Assembly: GCF_036997615.1 (NCBI RefSeq)
Contig: NZ_JAWLQA010000015.1
DNA length: 64,000 nt
Direction: 5' to 3' (one strand)
DNA from: Brachyspira sp949287565
GTDB taxonomy: Bacteria; Spirochaetota; Brachyspiria; Brachyspirales; Brachyspiraceae
Shown in pieces: positions 55,667-64,000 of the stretch. A program made the translations under genes and the position numbers. A model generated the notes under the pieces. That model ran no database searches. It was not told the DNA's origin and saw nothing but the letters and a program-made list of their open reading frames with translations. How positions within the stretch are numbered: position 1 is the first letter of the stretch; the number at the start of each line of letters is the position of its first letter.

Positions 55667-56740
55667 TTACTTTTTTAATAATAAATCAATATTTTTTTCT
55701 ATATTGTATCTGTATCTTAAATCAGTAACTAATATTTGATATTTTTGCTGAGTTTTAGCTTCTATTACCAAACTAGCCAATGCTTTTTGAGCATCTGCAT
55801 AAGGCAGAGAATCTATATTATACATTTTACCATATCTTTCATATGCCAAATTAATTTCTTCTTCTGTAGGAGTAGGTATAGTTGATCTTATAGTTTTATC
55901 TATATAGTGTGATGTAACAGCACTTCTAGTTAAGAAATTTTCTATAGATTTAGCCTGAGGAGTTTCATAAAATCCTTCTTTTTTAGCTTCATACATCATA
56001 ATTTCTCTAGCTAAAAAAGCTTTGAACATTCCTTCTTTAGCCTGTAATTTTAATGCAGCTGGAATATTTGCTCCTGCCTGTTTTATAGATTCATTAAACA
56101 TATCATTAAATTCTGATAAAGGTACAGTTTCTTCTTCTATAGTAATACAAGGATCTGTATTCATAGAATATTTTACATTATATTTAGTTTTTCCTGTTTC
56201 TATAATTTTATCATATTCATTTCTCATACGCTCTTGAAGAATTGTTGTTTCTATTTCCATAGCAACCTGCTCATATCTTACATTAGGACCTACAGCAGCT
56301 CTTATTCTAGATATATTATCATTGAAAAATTTTCTCTTTTCAGCATCTGTTACTACAGCGAAATTGTCTGATACTTTACTTTGCATATAAATTTGTGATA
56401 ATTGATTATCTCTTTCTTTAGCTATTAATTTTAATACCTCTTCATCTTTATCGTATCCTTCTTCAACAGCTTTCAAATATACTACTTCCTGTTCTATAAT
56501 TTGAGAAGCAAACTGCCATAATTGAAAATCATTTGTAAGAAGTGTATTAATAGCCTCTTCCGGAGCTCCTCTTAAAACAGTAAGATTAGATATTTCAGAT
56601 AAACACTCTTCAACAGTTAGAAGTTTTTTTATATTTCCTTCGCTGTCTCTTATTCTAATTACCCAATTAGTATCCTGTGAATATAAGAAAGAAGAAAATA
56701 AAACTATGCAAAAAATTGAAAAAAATATTCTTTTTATCAT
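55667..56740 (-). CDS. SurA-like periplasmic chaperone
   Basis: 357 residues. Signal peptide 1-21 (FSSFLYSQ). The body is mostly helical with two SurA N-domain-like halves (QEVVYLKAVEEGYDKDEEVL; AREIMMYEAKKEGFYETPQAK), but no PPIase (parvulin) domain is seen. It probably guides outer-membrane proteins through the periplasm, fitting its position between envelope genes and next to an OMP. Confidence 0.6.
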   Translation of the reverse strand: MIKRIFFSIFCIVLFSSFLYSQDTNWVIRIRDSEGNIKKLLTVEECLSEISNLTVLRGAPEEAINTLLTNDFQLWQFASQIIEQEVVYLKAVEEGYDKDEEVLKLIAKERDNQLSQIYMQSKVSDNFAVVTDAEKRKFFNDNISRIRAAVGPNVRYEQVAMEIETTILQERMRNEYDKIIETGKTKYNVKYSMNTDPCITIEEETVPLSEFNDMFNESIKQAGANIPAALKLQAKEGMFKAFLAREIMMYEAKKEGFYETPQAKSIENFLTRSAVTSHYIDKTIRSTIPTPTEEEINLAYERYGKMYNIDSLPYADAQKALASLVIEAKTQQKYQILVTDLRYRYNIEKNIDLLLKK

Positions 56741-56765
56741 AACAAAACAATTCCTAAATTATAAA

Positions 56766-57173
56766 TCAAAAATCCTCATCATCATTTTCAGTGAAATCAT
56801 CTTTTTTTCTATTTTTACCAGTAAATAAGGCAAATATAGATTTAAATATATTAATAATGCTGAAATTATTAGATATATCTGTAGTTATAGAACTGAAATT
56901 ATTAATACTATTAGTTAAACTGTTAAAAGAATCATGTATACTATCTAATGTTACTTTAACTTTATTAGCTTCATCATTTACTGTATCTGCAATGCTTCCT
57001 ATTTTTTCACTAATAGATTCGATATTTTCAAGTATTCTATCGAACCTATTAGTAAATCTAAAATAACCTGCAAGTAAAACAAAAAATATAGCTAATACCA
57101 ATATCAATATAGAAATAGCTATGAAAGCTAAAGATATAGCTATAACATTAATTTGAAATGTAATATCTTGCAT
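56766..57173 (-). CDS. DUF948-like membrane-anchored coiled-coil protein
   Basis: 135 residues: N-terminal TM helix (about 10-34), then a coiled coil with heptad pattern (RILENIESISEKIGSIADTV, FNSLTNSINNFSSITTDI). Resembles DUF948 proteins. 8 bp downstream of the YtxH gene, a pairing common in other bacteria. Confidence 0.7.
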   Translation of the reverse strand: MQDITFQINVIAISLAFIAISILILVLAIFFVLLAGYFRFTNRFDRILENIESISEKIGSIADTVNDEANKVKVTLDSIHDSFNSLTNSINNFSSITTDISNNFSIINIFKSIFALFTGKNRKKDDFTENDDEDF

Positions 57174-57181
57174 ATTAATTA

Positions 57182-57448
57182 TTATTCTTCAACAGTTTCT
57201 TCAGAAGTTTTTTTCTTTCTTTTTTCAAAGAAATCATTAGTTCTTTCTTTTCCTTTTTCAACTAATTCTGAAGTTTTTAATACACTTCTATGATAAATAT
57301 CATCTACTTTATATTTGATATTATCCATAGTTTCTTTAATATCTTCTCTTGTTTCTTCACCTGCTTTTGGAGCAAATAGTACACCCAATGCTAAACCAGC
57401 TGATAGTCCTAGTAAAAATGAAAACATACCTGATACTTCTTTAGACAT
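57182..57448 (-). CDS. YtxH-domain protein
   Basis: 88 residues. Starts with one TM helix containing GLSAGLALGVLFAPKAGEETR, the YtxH hallmark, followed by a charged helical tail. General-stress family of unclear function. AGGAGG site; first gene of the envelope operon. Confidence 0.85.
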   Translation of the reverse strand: MSKEVSGMFSFLLGLSAGLALGVLFAPKAGEETREDIKETMDNIKYKVDDIYHRSVLKTSELVEKGKERTNDFFEKRKKKTSEETVEE

Positions 57449-57665
57449 AATAATATCCTCCTAGTTACATAACTTATCTTTAATATTAAATTTAATTTAC
57501 ATTTTTGTCAACTAATCAAAAATGTATTTCTAATATAAAAACTGTAAATAAACCAATAAGTAATATTGTTTTTTTATATAAAAAGCATTAATATGTATGG
57601 TAGTTTTGGTAAAATTATTATTAGTTAATTTTATATGAGTATATATAGCAATAATAGGAGTTATT

Positions 57666-58178
57666 ATGGAATTAAAAGTATTAAATAAGCAAAATAATTC
57701 AAGAATGTGTTTAGTATGCGGATTTAAAAATGATTTAAGTTTGAAAGCTGAATTTTATGAATTAGAAGACAAATCATTATGTGCTTTGGTAACTTTTAAA
57801 GATGTGCATCAAGGTTATCCTTCAAGAGTTCATGGAGGCATACTAGCAGCTATTTTAGATGAAACTATAGGAAGAGCTATGATGCCTTATACTGGTGAAG
57901 ATAAATGGGGTGTTACTATGACACTTACAACAAAATATAAAAGACCTGTACCTATTAATGAAGAAATCAGAATAATAGGAAAAATCACTTCAGGAGACGG
58001 AAGAATTTTTGAAGGCGAAGGTTATATACTTCTTAATGATGATAAAGTAGCGGTAACAGCTAAAGGTACATATATATGTATGGGGCTTGATAAAATAGCA
58101 GAGATGGATCCTAATAATGAAGAAGATTGGGCGGTAGAGAAAAAAGATACTGATCCTACAACAATAAATATACCTTAA
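57666..58178 (+). CDS. PaaI/hotdog-fold thioesterase
   Basis: 170 residues. Hotdog core with YPSRVHGGILAAILDETIGR, where HGG and the following Asp/Glu form the active-site helix, and MTLTTKYKRPVPINEEI. Hydrolyses acyl-CoA or acyl-ACP thioesters. AGGAG before the start. C-terminal acidic tail EMDPNNEEDW is extra. Confidence 0.88.
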   Translation: MELKVLNKQNNSRMCLVCGFKNDLSLKAEFYELEDKSLCALVTFKDVHQGYPSRVHGGILAAILDETIGRAMMPYTGEDKWGVTMTLTTKYKRPVPINEEIRIIGKITSGDGRIFEGEGYILLNDDKVAVTAKGTYICMGLDKIAEMDPNNEEDWAVEKKDTDPTTINIP

Positions 58179-58241
58179 TACTTTTATTTAAAAAATTATT
58201 TTCAAATACTATAATAAACTTTTTTATTAAACGGCTTCAAT

Positions 58242-58901
58242 ATGAATAAAAAATTTGTTATGTCATATAGCGGAGGAAAAGACAGTACTTTAGCATTATA
58301 CAAAATGATTAAAGATGGATATATCCCCCAGTATATAATGACTACTATAAATGAAGAAGATGAACATTCATGGTTTCATGGAATATCTAAAGAATTATTT
58401 GATGAAGCAAGTAAATGTTTAGATATTCCTCATATTGCTATCAATACCACACATTATACTTATAGAGTAAATTTTATAGAAGAATTAAAAAAAGTTAAAG
58501 AAGAGGGAGTTAATATTTGTGCTTTTGGAGATATAGATATTCAGATGCATAGAGATTGGGCTGAAAATTTATGTAAGGAATCAGGTTTTGAATCAAAGTT
58601 TCCATTATGGAATCAGTCAAGAATATCATTAGCAAGAGAATTTGTTGATGCTGGTTTTAAGTCTAAAATAAAAATAATTGATACATCCAAACTTGATAAA
58701 AAATATTTAGGTCTTGACTTTACTAATGAACTTATTGATGAATTTATATCTATTGGAATAGACCCAGCAGGAGAATCTGGAGAGTTTCACACATTTGTAT
58801 ATGACGGCCCTATATTTAAAAAAACTCTTGATATTAAACTGTCAGAAGTACATGATTTTGAAAATCATTCAAGTATTGATGTTATTTGTAATAATCATTA
58901 A
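58242..58901 (+). CDS. Dph6/ATP_bind_4-type ATP-pyrophosphatase-like protein
   Basis: 219 residues. P-loop SYSGGKDSTLAL at residues 9-20 (PP-loop), FGDIDIQMHRDWAENLC and DPAGESGEFHTFV. In eukaryotes and archaea this family makes the amide of diphthamide; bacteria lack diphthamide, so the substrate is unknown. 63 bp after the thioesterase. Confidence 0.85.
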   Translation: MNKKFVMSYSGGKDSTLALYKMIKDGYIPQYIMTTINEEDEHSWFHGISKELFDEASKCLDIPHIAINTTHYTYRVNFIEELKKVKEEGVNICAFGDIDIQMHRDWAENLCKESGFESKFPLWNQSRISLAREFVDAGFKSKIKIIDTSKLDKKYLGLDFTNELIDEFISIGIDPAGESGEFHTFVYDGPIFKKTLDIKLSEVHDFENHSSIDVICNNH

Positions 58902-58931
58902 TGTATTTTTTAACTTTAATATAATAAACAT

Positions 58932-58960
58932 TTGACTTTGATTAATAGTTTTTGTATAAT
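58932..58960 (+). promoter_or_regulatory. Promoter of the double glycosyltransferase
   Basis: TTGACT at 58932-58937, 17-bp spacer, TATAAT at 58955-58960. Confidence 0.65.
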
Positions 58961-59016
58961 ACTTTATAATTCATAACTATAAAAAATATAATAAATTGTT
59001 GATTAAAAAGTAAATT

Positions 59017-60810
59017 ATGAAAATAAACGAATTAGTATCTATATTAGTTCCTGTATACAATATAGAAAAAACAATAGAGAAAAATATAAATATACTTATA
59101 GAAAAAGTTTCTCCTTTTTTTATGAACTTTGAGATAATTATTTCTGATGACGGAAGCAGTGATAATTCTAAAGAAGAAATAAAAAAAATATGTACTAACT
59201 TTCAAAATAATAATACAAATAAAAATTTAAAAAATATAATAGGTATTTATGCAAGAGAAAATCAAGGCAAGGGACATGCTTTAAAAAGAGCATGCGAAAT
59301 GTCAAGCGGTGAATATATAATATTTTGCGATGGGGATATGGAAATAGATCCTTCACAATTAGAAAATTTCTTTGTGATTATGCAAAAAGAAAATGCTGAT
59401 GTAGTTATAGGTTCTAAGAGGCATAAAGATTCTATAGTTAATTATTCTAATATAAGAAAATTAATATCTTTTATATATTTTATGTTTGTGAAGGTATTTT
59501 TTCATCTTCCTATACAAGACACTCAAACAGGATTAAAACTTTTCAAAAGAGATGCTATTATAAATATTTTTCCTAGAATATTGGTTAAAGCATTTGCTTA
59601 TGATTTAGAAGTATTGGTGGCATGCAATTCTAATGGTAAAAAAATAGTATCTGCTCCTGTTATAGTTAATCCTAATAGACATTTTGGGTTTATTAGATTT
59701 CCTATTCTTTGGAGAACATTCATTGATACATTGGCAATATTTTATAGGCTTAATATTGTTAATTTTTATAAAGATTTATTTTACGAGTTAAAAGAAAAAC
59801 CGCTTATAAGTATTATAATACCTTTGAAAAAAATCAATGATTATGTAAAAGAAGAAACAGAATATTTACTTGAACAGATATATACAAACTTTGAAGTGAT
59901 AATACTTCCGGATAAATATACAGAAGATGAAATAAATATAGAGTTATTTAAAGACAGCAGAATAAGAATAATAGAAACAGGAGAACTCCCGCCTGCAATA
60001 AAAAGGGCTATAGGAGTAAAGAAATCTAATGGTAATATATTAGCATTTTTGGATGATGATACATATCCTGAAAAAGATTGGCTTTTAAATGCATTGAGGG
60101 CTATGGAAAGTACAAAAATTTCTGCTTTAGGCGGTCCTGCTATTAATACACCTAAGGACAATTTTTCAAAACAGATAAGCGGACTTATTTACAGTTCTAC
60201 TCTTATGAGCGGAAAGCATAAAGCAAGATATATACCTGACAAAGTTCAGTATGTTAATGATTATCCTAGCTGCAATTTTATCATTACAAGGGAGCTTTAT
60301 GATAGAGTAGGTGGATTTGACAGTGAGTATTGGCCTGGTGAAGATACTATACTTTGCAATAATATCATGAAAGAAAATGAAAAAATATTATATACTCCTG
60401 AAGCATTAGTTTATCATCATAGGAGAGATTTATTCTTCGGACATTTCAAGCAGTTAAAAGGTTATGCTTGGCATAGAGGATATTTTGTTAAAAGATTTGG
60501 GGGAAACTCTTTAAGTTTATCGTACTTCATTCCTTCAATATTTTTACTTTATACTATTTTTGTGCCTTTTGCGTTATACTTTAATTTACCACAAGTTTTA
60601 AATACATATATTCCGGCTATTAATAAAAACATATTTTTAGCTTTACAATTATTTCCTCATAGTTTTTATGCATTATGTTTGATTGGAAGCTGGGTTAGTA
60701 CATTATCACCTATAAAAGGTTTTTGTAAGGCCGTAGGTATATTTTTATCACATCTTACTTATGGTATATTTTTTATACATGGTTTTATAACAGGATTTAT
60801 TAAAAAATAA
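59017..60810 (+). CDS. Double GT2 glycosyltransferase
   Basis: 597 residues. First GT-A domain (1-230): ELVSILVPVYNIEKTIEKN, SDDGSSDNSK, CDGDMEID. Second (about 255-480): LISIIIPLKKINDY, AFLDDDTYPEKDW, GGFDSEYWPGEDTIL. Two or three C-terminal TM helices (about 500-595). The first half resembles dolichol-phosphate-mannose-type enzymes. It probably makes a lipid-linked sugar or an envelope glycan. Own promoter. Confidence 0.85.
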   Translation: MKINELVSILVPVYNIEKTIEKNINILIEKVSPFFMNFEIIISDDGSSDNSKEEIKKICTNFQNNNTNKNLKNIIGIYARENQGKGHALKRACEMSSGEYIIFCDGDMEIDPSQLENFFVIMQKENADVVIGSKRHKDSIVNYSNIRKLISFIYFMFVKVFFHLPIQDTQTGLKLFKRDAIINIFPRILVKAFAYDLEVLVACNSNGKKIVSAPVIVNPNRHFGFIRFPILWRTFIDTLAIFYRLNIVNFYKDLFYELKEKPLISIIIPLKKINDYVKEETEYLLEQIYTNFEVIILPDKYTEDEINIELFKDSRIRIIETGELPPAIKRAIGVKKSNGNILAFLDDDTYPEKDWLLNALRAMESTKISALGGPAINTPKDNFSKQISGLIYSSTLMSGKHKARYIPDKVQYVNDYPSCNFIITRELYDRVGGFDSEYWPGEDTILCNNIMKENEKILYTPEALVYHHRRDLFFGHFKQLKGYAWHRGYFVKRFGGNSLSLSYFIPSIFLLYTIFVPFALYFNLPQVLNTYIPAINKNIFLALQLFPHSFYALCLIGSWVSTLSPIKGFCKAVGIFLSHLTYGIFFIHGFITGFIKK

Positions 60811-60813
60811 AAA

Positions 60814-61086
60814 TTAAAATTCTATAAAAGATAATTCCATTTTTCTTATAATGCTAGATATTGCTTTTATTCTTTCATCATTGTCTATATCTGATATTTT
60901 ATAAGTTTCAGGATCTGATTTTATCATATCCAATAATTCAAAAGAATAAACAAATAAATTTTCACTCATAATATCATCTAATACAATATCATCTTTCAAT
61001 AATTCGTTTATTTTTAAGGCATTATCGAATAATATTTGATAATCTATATTTTCTATTAAGTTATTTAATTCTTCACAATTATCCAT
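60814..61086 (-). CDS. Small acidic protein of unknown function
   Basis: 90 residues, Asp/Glu/Ile/Leu-rich, helical, no signal peptide; e.g. ENIDYQILFDNALKINELL. GGGTG upstream of the ATG. Not recognised. Ends 3 bp from the convergent glycosyltransferase stop. Confidence 0.6.
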   Translation of the reverse strand: MDNCEELNNLIENIDYQILFDNALKINELLKDDIVLDDIMSENLFVYSFELLDMIKSDPETYKISDIDNDERIKAISSIIRKMELSFIEF

Positions 61087-61289
61087 ATTTTTACACCCAT
61101 TTCTAAAAAATTATACATAATTATATAGTATATTTAAATAAAATATAAAGTCAATATTTTTTAATATTATTAAACAAAATATATTCTTATACTAACAAAA
61201 AATCAATAACTATTTATAATAGTTTTAGAAAATGCAATATATTATAAATATTTTGGAATTTTGATATAATTATATTTATAAATACTGAT

Positions 61290-61502
61290 TTTTTACCGCA
61301 CGCAGAGCGAAGCTAAAGTTATATGTATTTTTGATAATTCAAATTTTATTATATTTTAAATTTCGTTAATCGTGCGTTTAAATAAGCCATCAATTTATTT
61401 CACGCTTGGGCGGGTGCTGAAATTTCTAATTAAGCTATAAAGATAAATCATATTAAAATTTAAAAATTAATTATAAATAAAAAAGGGCGGGGTATGTAAA
61501 TT
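61290..61502. repeat. Long palindromic repeat, centre plus right arm
   Basis: TTTTTACCGCACGCAGA at 61290, GTTAATCGTGCGTTTA at 61365, CGCTTGGGCGGGTGCTG at 61403, AAAGGGCGGGGTATGTAAAT at 61482. Left arm absent. The 200 bp before it (61087-61289) are plain AT-rich sequence. Confidence 0.75.
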
Positions 61503-61513
61503 AAGTTTTAAAA

Positions 61514-61730
61514 TTTAATTACATTTGCCCACCCTTTAGGCTTATAGTTTATTTTATATATTTTTGTATTATTTTTCTTTTTTGCTTTTACTGTTATTTT
61601 AGCTGCCCACCCAAGTTTTTAAAAAAAATTGATGTATACTTACCGCACGAAGAATGAAATTATAAATATATGCTTTATATATCAATAGAATTTTATTTAT
61701 ATATAAAGCGTATTAACCGTGCGTTATGAT
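61514..61730. repeat. Long palindromic repeat, left arm plus centre
   Basis: TTTAATTACATTTGCCCACC at 61514, AGCTGCCCACCCAAG at 61601, TTACCGCACGAAGAATG at 61640, TTAACCGTGCGTTATGAT at 61713. Placed directly after the half copy 61290-61502. Confidence 0.75.
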
Positions 61731-61744
61731 TATTAAAAAATAAA

Positions 61745-61769
61745 GCCGAGAGCTATAAAAACTCTCAGC
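61745..61769 (-). terminator. Terminator of the nucleoside ABC permease genes
   Basis: Stem GCcGAGAG / CTCTCaGC (one mismatch), flanked by A/T runs on both sides; 30 bp after the stop at 61799. Confidence 0.7.
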
Positions 61770-61798
61770 CTTTTTATATTATATGCGGTAATTATAGA

Positions 61799-62752
61799 TT
61801 ATCTTACACTCTTATCATAAGGAATACCTGATGCTTTAGGAGCCTGTGAATTTTTAGAGGTAAATGCAAGTACTATTATAGTTGTTATATAAGGAATCAT
61901 TTTGTATATATTGTTCGATATAGGAAGACTTGCAAGTATAGGTATTCCAGAATAAGCGGAAGCCAATGTTTTCATAAGCCCGAAGAAGAAAGCGGCATAA
62001 AGTATCTTCATAGGCTTCCATTGTCCGAATATTAATACTGCTAAAGCTAAGAATCCATAACCTGCAACAGTAGCATTAAAGTTTGTAGAAGTAGGAATAA
62101 CAAATACTAGTCCTCCTAAACCTCCTAAAGCTCCTGATATAGCAACACCAATATAACGCATCTTATAAACATTTATACCTACAGAATCTGCAGCCTGAGG
62201 ATGCTCTCCGCAGCTTCTAAGTCTAAGTCCGAATCTAGTTTTATAAAGTACAAACCAAGATAAAGCTAATATTATGAATCCTATATATGTTGTTATGTAT
62301 GTATTTTTGAAGAATAATCCTCCTATTATAGGAATGCTTCCAAGTATAGGTACAGATTCTATTCTAAAATTATTAACAAAACTTATTTGCTGAACTGTTT
62401 GAATGGCTCTTGTAACATATATGGCAAAAGCAGGTGCAAATATATTTAAAGCAGTACCGCTTATAACCTGATCAGCACTCATACTAATAGCAGCATAAGC
62501 ATGAAGAAGAGAAAATATAAGACCAGATAAAGCTGATATAATCATAGCTAAAAATAATGTAATCATAGGAGGGAAATTAGCTCCTAATCTGCTTATAAAA
62601 AATATTCCTGCAAAAGCTCCGATTATCATTATTCCTTCAAGTGCAATATTTACTACACCGCTTCTTTCAGAGAACATTCCGCCTAATGCTACAAGTAAAA
62701 GCGGAATAGAAAAAAACATTGTCTGCTGTACTAAAAAATAAATTGTTTCCAT
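61799..62752 (-). CDS. Nucleoside-type ABC transporter permease 2
   Basis: 317 residues, about nine TM helices, BPD_transp_2 family. GMFSERSGVVNIALEGIMIIGAF at the start and LRLRSCGEHPQAADSVGINVYKMR in the middle are typical of the NupQ/BmpC-like permeases for purine nucleosides. AAGGAG site. 32 bp after permease 1. Confidence 0.88.
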   Translation of the reverse strand: METIYFLVQQTMFFSIPLLLVALGGMFSERSGVVNIALEGIMIIGAFAGIFFISRLGANFPPMITLFLAMIISALSGLIFSLLHAYAAISMSADQVISGTALNIFAPAFAIYVTRAIQTVQQISFVNNFRIESVPILGSIPIIGGLFFKNTYITTYIGFIILALSWFVLYKTRFGLRLRSCGEHPQAADSVGINVYKMRYIGVAISGALGGLGGLVFVIPTSTNFNATVAGYGFLALAVLIFGQWKPMKILYAAFFFGLMKTLASAYSGIPILASLPISNNIYKMIPYITTIIVLAFTSKNSQAPKASGIPYDKSVR

Positions 62753-62784
62753 TAAAAAAAATCTCCTTTTATATTTTCTATTCT

Positions 62785-63900
62785 TTACTCATTAGCATTC
62801 TTTTCTTCTTTTTTGATTAGCTTTTTAGATATAAATCCAACAATAGATTTGAAAAGCAAAGCAAAAGCACTGAAATATATTATAGACGATATAATCATCT
62901 CTATGATTTCAGGAGTAAAATCATATATCTGCATATAAAAACCACCCACAGTAATATGAGCAATGAAAAGTCCGGCAATTAATATACCTATAGGGTGAGA
63001 TAGCCCAAGCAATGCAATAGGTATTCCCATAAATCCTTCTTCAGCAAGTATATCAACTACTTCTATATGCTTTCCTACTCCAGAAAGATATAAAAGTCCG
63101 CCTCCAAGTCCTGCTAAAGCTCCTGCTATAACCATAGAAAGAACTATATTTCTTTTTTCGTTGATGCCGGCATATTTACTTGCATCTTTATTGAGTCCGC
63201 ATGCTTTAAGCTCGAAACCGAATGTAGTTTTAGAAAGAATTATATATACTATTATTACTACAATAACAGCAATGAAAAATCCTCCGTTAGCACTTGAGCC
63301 TCTGAATATAACATTAAGCCCCATAGTAGGCATCATAGCAGAAGGAGGTATATTTTGTGACTGATTTTTAAGCATATCATAAACCGTAAGCGTAACAAGA
63401 TAATTAACTAAATACATACCAATATAATTCATCATAATGCTTGAAATAACTTCATTAACATTGAAATGAGCCTTCAAAAAACCAGGTAAATAAGCCCAAA
63501 GTCCTCCGGCTATGAAAGAAACTATTAAAGCTACAAACCAATGTAGAGCAGGCGGAAGAAATGTGCATTTTACTGCTACTAATACAGCAGCATAAGCACC
63601 TACTATAAATTGTCCGGGAGCTCCTATATTAAAAAGTCCGTTTTTAAAAGCAAATCCAACCGAAAGCCCTGTGAGTATTAAAGGTGTGGCAGTGTATATA
63701 ACCTGTCCCATTCCTCTAGAGCCTCCAGAGAATCCTCCTGAAAGTATTGTCATAAAAGCTGGAAAAGCATCATGAACATTACTTATAAGAAGTATTATAA
63801 GCCCCAGAAGCAGCCCTATAATAATAGCGAGAAAAGAAGAAAATATATTAACAAATCCTTCTTTCTCCAAAATACCAGCCAATTTGTTTTTGAAATCCAT
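62785..63900 (-). CDS. Nucleoside-type ABC transporter permease 1
   Basis: 371 residues, about ten TM helices. GLSVGFAFKNGLFNIGAPGQ and FELKACGLNKDASKYAGINE match the NupP-like partner of permease 2. The ATPase and binding lipoprotein that normally precede it would lie past 64000. AAGGAG site just before the start. The final 100 bp of the window are non-coding AT-rich sequence. Confidence 0.88.
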   Translation of the reverse strand: MDFKNKLAGILEKEGFVNIFSSFLAIIIGLLLGLIILLISNVHDAFPAFMTILSGGFSGGSRGMGQVIYTATPLILTGLSVGFAFKNGLFNIGAPGQFIVGAYAAVLVAVKCTFLPPALHWFVALIVSFIAGGLWAYLPGFLKAHFNVNEVISSIMMNYIGMYLVNYLVTLTVYDMLKNQSQNIPPSAMMPTMGLNVIFRGSSANGGFFIAVIVVIIVYIILSKTTFGFELKACGLNKDASKYAGINEKRNIVLSMVIAGALAGLGGGLLYLSGVGKHIEVVDILAEEGFMGIPIALLGLSHPIGILIAGLFIAHITVGGFYMQIYDFTPEIIEMIISSIIYFSAFALLFKSIVGFISKKLIKKEEKNANE

Positions 63901-64000
63901 TAAGCACTCCTTTTATAACAATACATTATTAATAATTTTATCTAGTATTTTTTATAAAAACTTGTTCGCTGTTGCTCACACATTTTTTATTTTTTTTATT

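Overview
The window is a very AT-rich bacterial chromosome segment with A/T-ending codons, AGGAG-type ribosome binding sites and TTGACA/TATAAT-type promoters. Several lipoprotein signals, two methyl-accepting chemotaxis proteins with almost identical signalling tips, and the gene content and style of the proteins point to an anaerobic host-associated spirochaete, most probably Brachyspira. That genus assignment comes from the look of the proteins and base composition, not from a database search. No rRNA, tRNA, CRISPR array or prophage was seen.

Layout. Positions 1-7,915 hold a partial MoxR-type ATPase, an EamA transporter, a DUF3108 exported protein, a DUF1858 protein and a likely exonuclease III - STAS - YggT - TPR operon, then a metallo-beta-lactamase-fold hydrolase. 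Positions 8,400-17,900 hold a chemoreceptor, a lone glycosyltransferase, metG, an FtsQ-like gene, a MATE transporter and fabH. Positions 18,170-31,057 start with a DUF4026-like protein carrying Cys/His-rich tandem repeats. Next comes a defence locus read on the minus strand: a half-size HsdS, HsdM, an AAA ATPase plus subtilisin-like protease pair (matching the known anti-phage pair IetA/IetS), a full-size HsdS, a block of 163-bp tandem repeats, HsdR and a YgjP-type metallopeptidase. Positions 31,553-42,018 hold a second chemoreceptor, a repeat-rich gap, a FecR-M14 fusion, a lipoprotein, a PepSY-like protein, a DUF4234 protein, a class A penicillin-binding protein and a frameshifted GH16 glycosidase. 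Positions 42,288-50,551 hold a MATE transporter with a long charged tail, ispD, an McsA/McsB-like pair whose McsB lacks key kinase residues, three LEA-2 paralogues, an NfnA-like flavoprotein, rplS and a LacI regulator. Positions 50,636-63,900 hold LemA, an amino-acid ABC transporter, a site-2 protease, an envelope operon (YtxH, DUF948-like, SurA-like, outer-membrane protein), a thioesterase, a Dph6-like ATPase, a double glycosyltransferase and two nucleoside-type ABC permeases.

The gaps between genes contain several dispersed repeat families: (i) a ~310-bp long palindrome built from CCCGCCC / CCACCCAAG / CCGCACG arms, in six whole or half copies; (ii) a ~335-bp MITE-like element with 25-bp terminal inverted repeats ending in TA, in two copies of opposite orientation; (iii) a hairpin repeat with CCGCAC...GTGCGG arms, tandemly amplified between hsdS and hsdR; (iv) a nested-hairpin repeat after operons. 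Three times a copy of the 3' end of a gene (ftsQ, hsdS, the DUF4026 gene) sits next to these repeats. The parts most worth following are the ietAS pair nested inside a type I restriction locus with a half-HsdS and HsdS-tail repeats, the palindrome family, and the apparent McsB pseudokinase.
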